A stretch of DNA of 7,079 nucleotides. Source: Fidelibacterota bacterium. GTDB lineage: Bacteria; Marinisomatota; Marinisomatia; SCGC-AAA003-L08; TMED6. The notes under the pieces are model-generated. The model searched no databases and had not been told where the DNA came from. It saw nothing but the letters and a program-made list of their open reading frames with translations. A program made the position numbers and the translations under genes. The DNA is taken from assembly GCA_014239355.1 (NCBI GenBank), contig JAAZYZ010000087.1, forward strand, positions 1 through 7,079, written 5' to 3'. This document shows, piece by piece, positions 5,441 through 7,079 of this stretch (the stretch's first letter is position 1; every line of letters starts with the position of its first letter).

Positions 5441-6808
5441 ATGCGATACTTATTAATCATATTGATTCTTTCAATTACTTTTTCTCAGGATAGCTATATT
5501 TTTAGTGAAAATATTAAATTAACTGATACTTCAAGTAATCAAAAATTTCCAGAAATAATAATTAATGATGGTATAATTCATTTAACATGGGTTAGTATTT
5601 ATGGTGCTAGCCAAAATGTGATGTATTCTAAATCAGTTGATAATGGTGAAACTTTTTCTGAATCAGTTCAAATTAATCATACAAATAATAATATTATTTC
5701 ATATGGACAAAGCGGACCTAAAATCGAGGTTTATAATGATAAGATTTTCATAACATATATAGATAATAGAACGGGAGATTGGTCAGTTTATATGAATGTT
5801 TCTTATGATAATGGTAATTCATGGGAACAAGAAATTTTAATTTCAGATACACCATATTATAATGGTTATCAAGATTTTGAAATAGATACTAATGGTAATT
5901 TTCATTTAATCTATTATAATTATTCTGCAAGTCATCATGTGCAAGATGTAAGATATAGATTTGCTAATAATAATGATGGTAATTGGAGCTTTAATGAAAG
6001 TAGCCCAGTTGGTATAGTTAATGATCAAATGGAACCATGCGATTGTTGCCAGCCAGATTTAGAAATTGATGAGAATGGTAGTGTATTTATAGCATATAGA
6101 AATAATATGCAAAACATACGAGATACTTATTTATCTATAAAAAGATTCAATCAAGATACTTTTTCTGAGCTTCATCAAGTATCTAATTTTCAAGATTATA
6201 TTCCTTTCTGCCCTTCATCAGGTCCTACTATTGATATTGAAAGTAACCAAATAGCGGTGGCCTATACTATTTATGATAATGAAAAAGTATATGTAGCTAA
6301 AAGTGATACTAATGAAATAAATTTTTCAAATTATGGAATTGCTTCCAATGAAGATGGTAAACAAAATTATCCTTTTATAGATTTGAGTGATAATATCTTA
6401 GTTACTTGGTCAAACTTTATAAATGTAAATAGTGGTAATTGGGATATTTATTTTGGAGTTAGAGATTTTCAAACAAATGAAATTATTAATGTTCAAAAGA
6501 TCACGGACGACCCTGGTAATTTTAATCAACAAGATTCGTTTATGTGTAAGTATGAAAATGATGTTTATATTTTTTGGTCTGATCAAAGAAATGGTAATTA
6601 TGAAATTTATTATACTAAAGGTATAGGGGAATCCAATCTTTTAGGTGACATCAATCAGGATTTTGTTATTGATGTATTAGATATTATTAGCTTAGTAGAA
6701 ATTGTATTAGGGAACTTAGATGATATTAATAATGCTGATTTAAATAATGATAATATTATTAATATTTCAGATGTAATTATTTTAATAAATATCATACTTA
6801 GAAACTAA
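5441..6808 (+). CDS. Exported sialidase-like (Asp-box) beta-propeller protein with C-terminal dockerin-like repeat pair
   Basis: 455 residues. The signal peptide (1-16, RYLLIILILSITFSQ) is clear and the ATG at 5441 is the only in-frame start that keeps it. Residues about 20-395 look like a BNR/sialidase-type propeller: Asp-boxes SVDNGETF (65-72) and SYDNGNSW (121-128), and recurring blade motifs DNRTGDWSVYMNV (108-120), SGNWDIYFGVRD (331-342) and DQRNGNYEIYYTKG (381-394). A CDCCQP motif (200-205) and FCPSSGPTI (256-264) carry most of the cysteines. Residues 401-425 and 431-455 are two dockerin-like Ca loops (D403, N405, D407, D411, D414; D433, N435, D437, N441, D444), each followed by a hydrophobic helix. 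The sialidase catalytic arginine triad cannot be assigned, so glycan binding or an uncharacterised hydrolase is as likely as true sialidase activity. Probably secreted or surface-attached. No Shine-Dalgarno is seen. Confidence 0.9.
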   Translation: MRYLLIILILSITFSQDSYIFSENIKLTDTSSNQKFPEIIINDGIIHLTWVSIYGASQNVMYSKSVDNGETFSESVQINHTNNNIISYGQSGPKIEVYNDKIFITYIDNRTGDWSVYMNVSYDNGNSWEQEILISDTPYYNGYQDFEIDTNGNFHLIYYNYSASHHVQDVRYRFANNNDGNWSFNESSPVGIVNDQMEPCDCCQPDLEIDENGSVFIAYRNNMQNIRDTYLSIKRFNQDTFSELHQVSNFQDYIPFCPSSGPTIDIESNQIAVAYTIYDNEKVYVAKSDTNEINFSNYGIASNEDGKQNYPFIDLSDNILVTWSNFINVNSGNWDIYFGVRDFQTNEIINVQKITDDPGNFNQQDSFMCKYENDVYIFWSDQRNGNYEIYYTKGIGESNLLGDINQDFVIDVLDIISLVEIVLGNLDDINNADLNNDNIINISDVIILINIILRN

Positions 6809-6810
6809 AA

Positions 6811-6816
6811 AAGAGG
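6811..6816 (+). promoter_or_regulatory. Ribosome binding site AAGAGG for the last gene
   Basis: AAGAGG lies 11 bases before the ATG at 6828, in the 19-base gap after the propeller gene. The spacing is a little long but it supports that start. Confidence 0.5.
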
Positions 6817-6827
6817 CAACTTTTATA

Positions 6828-7079
6828 ATGAAATATTTATTAATCACATTGAGTTTATTCTCATTAGCATTTTCAGATTTGCTTAAACCTGATAGTGCAA
6901 CTTTAAGCACCATTCATGTATTATTTGAATGGGAGCAGGAACCTGATGCTATTTCATATAATATTCAGGCTTCCAACTCAAACTCTTTTAATAATTTATA
7001 TATCAATACTAACATTTCAAGCACAATGCATATTGAAAAAAATGCTTTTAATTGGGGTAACAATGTCTATTGGAGAGTA
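6828..7079 (+). CDS. Exported protein with fibronectin-III-like N-terminal domain, 5' part only
   Basis: 84 codons are visible, open to the window edge, so the gene is cut off at the 3' side. The N-terminus MKYLLITLSLFSLAFS is a signal peptide very like that of the preceding gene. The mature start (LLKPDSATLSTIHVLFEWEQ, then AISYNIQAS, and NWGNNVYWRV at the edge) has the pattern of a fibronectin-type-III-like sandwich: P-x-x-A-T-L near the start, F-x-W-E, S-Y-x-(I/L)-Q, and a closing Y-W-R. In marine Bacteroidetes-like lineages such domains often head large secreted enzymes or adhesins, including arylsulfotransferase-like proteins, but the rest of this one is not visible. It follows the propeller gene by 19 bases and is probably in the same operon. 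Confidence 0.85.
   Translation, partial: MKYLLITLSLFSLAFSDLLKPDSATLSTIHVLFEWEQEPDAISYNIQASNSNSFNNLYINTNISSTMHIEKNAFNWGNNVYWRV

Noticed and set aside
6432..6626. 64-codon frame inside the propeller gene
   Set aside because: Out-of-frame shadow overlapping the blade motifs of the real gene.

Overview
The window is an AT-rich piece of bacterial chromosome with every gene on the + strand. Several features suggest an uncultured marine lineage near the Fibrobacteres-Chlorobi-Bacteroidetes group, most plausibly Marinimicrobia (SAR406). These are the strong A+T bias, Cys/Asp/Gly-rich surface repeats (DECGxCxGDG, DGDGICDDIDNC), a GCTNENACNFNP-type module and dockerin-like C-terminal pairs of the LGDIN..D form. 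The taxon is an inference from protein style; there is no rRNA or marker gene here to confirm it.

Region 1 (1-5196) is a tightly packed set of four genes whose ends overlap by 4, 1 and 4 bases. They are: the 3' part of a large modular surface protein (Ig/cadherin-like domains, Cys-rich tandem repeats, a cohesin-like domain, thrombospondin-type-3-like Ca loops); a 224-residue exported protein that looks like a small outer-membrane beta-barrel; a 538-residue exported protein joining Cys/Asp-rich Ca-loop modules to about ten MORN_2 (YwqK-type) repeats; and an exported trypsin-fold protease of the HtrA/Deg type with an intact His-Asp-Ser triad, no PDZ domain and a four-cysteine tail. The overlaps suggest translational coupling and a shared role at the cell surface. 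No known system with this exact set is recognised, so it is the best candidate here for something undescribed.

Region 2 (5197-5440) carries tRNA-Arg(UCU), a clear rho-independent terminator just after it, and a short stretch with two GTAGCAAC direct repeats. The tRNA has an unusual C11/A24 mismatch in the D stem and no encoded CCA. No terminator lies between the protease gene and the tRNA, so the one terminator may end both transcripts.

Region 3 (5441-7079) begins a second transcription unit. It holds an exported sialidase-like (Asp-box) beta-propeller protein ending in a dockerin-like pair of Ca loops, then, 19 bases on, the 5' end of another exported protein with a fibronectin-III-like start. 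The cohesin-like domain in region 1 and the dockerin-like tail in region 3 raise the possibility of surface assembly by cohesin-dockerin pairing, which sequence alone cannot prove.
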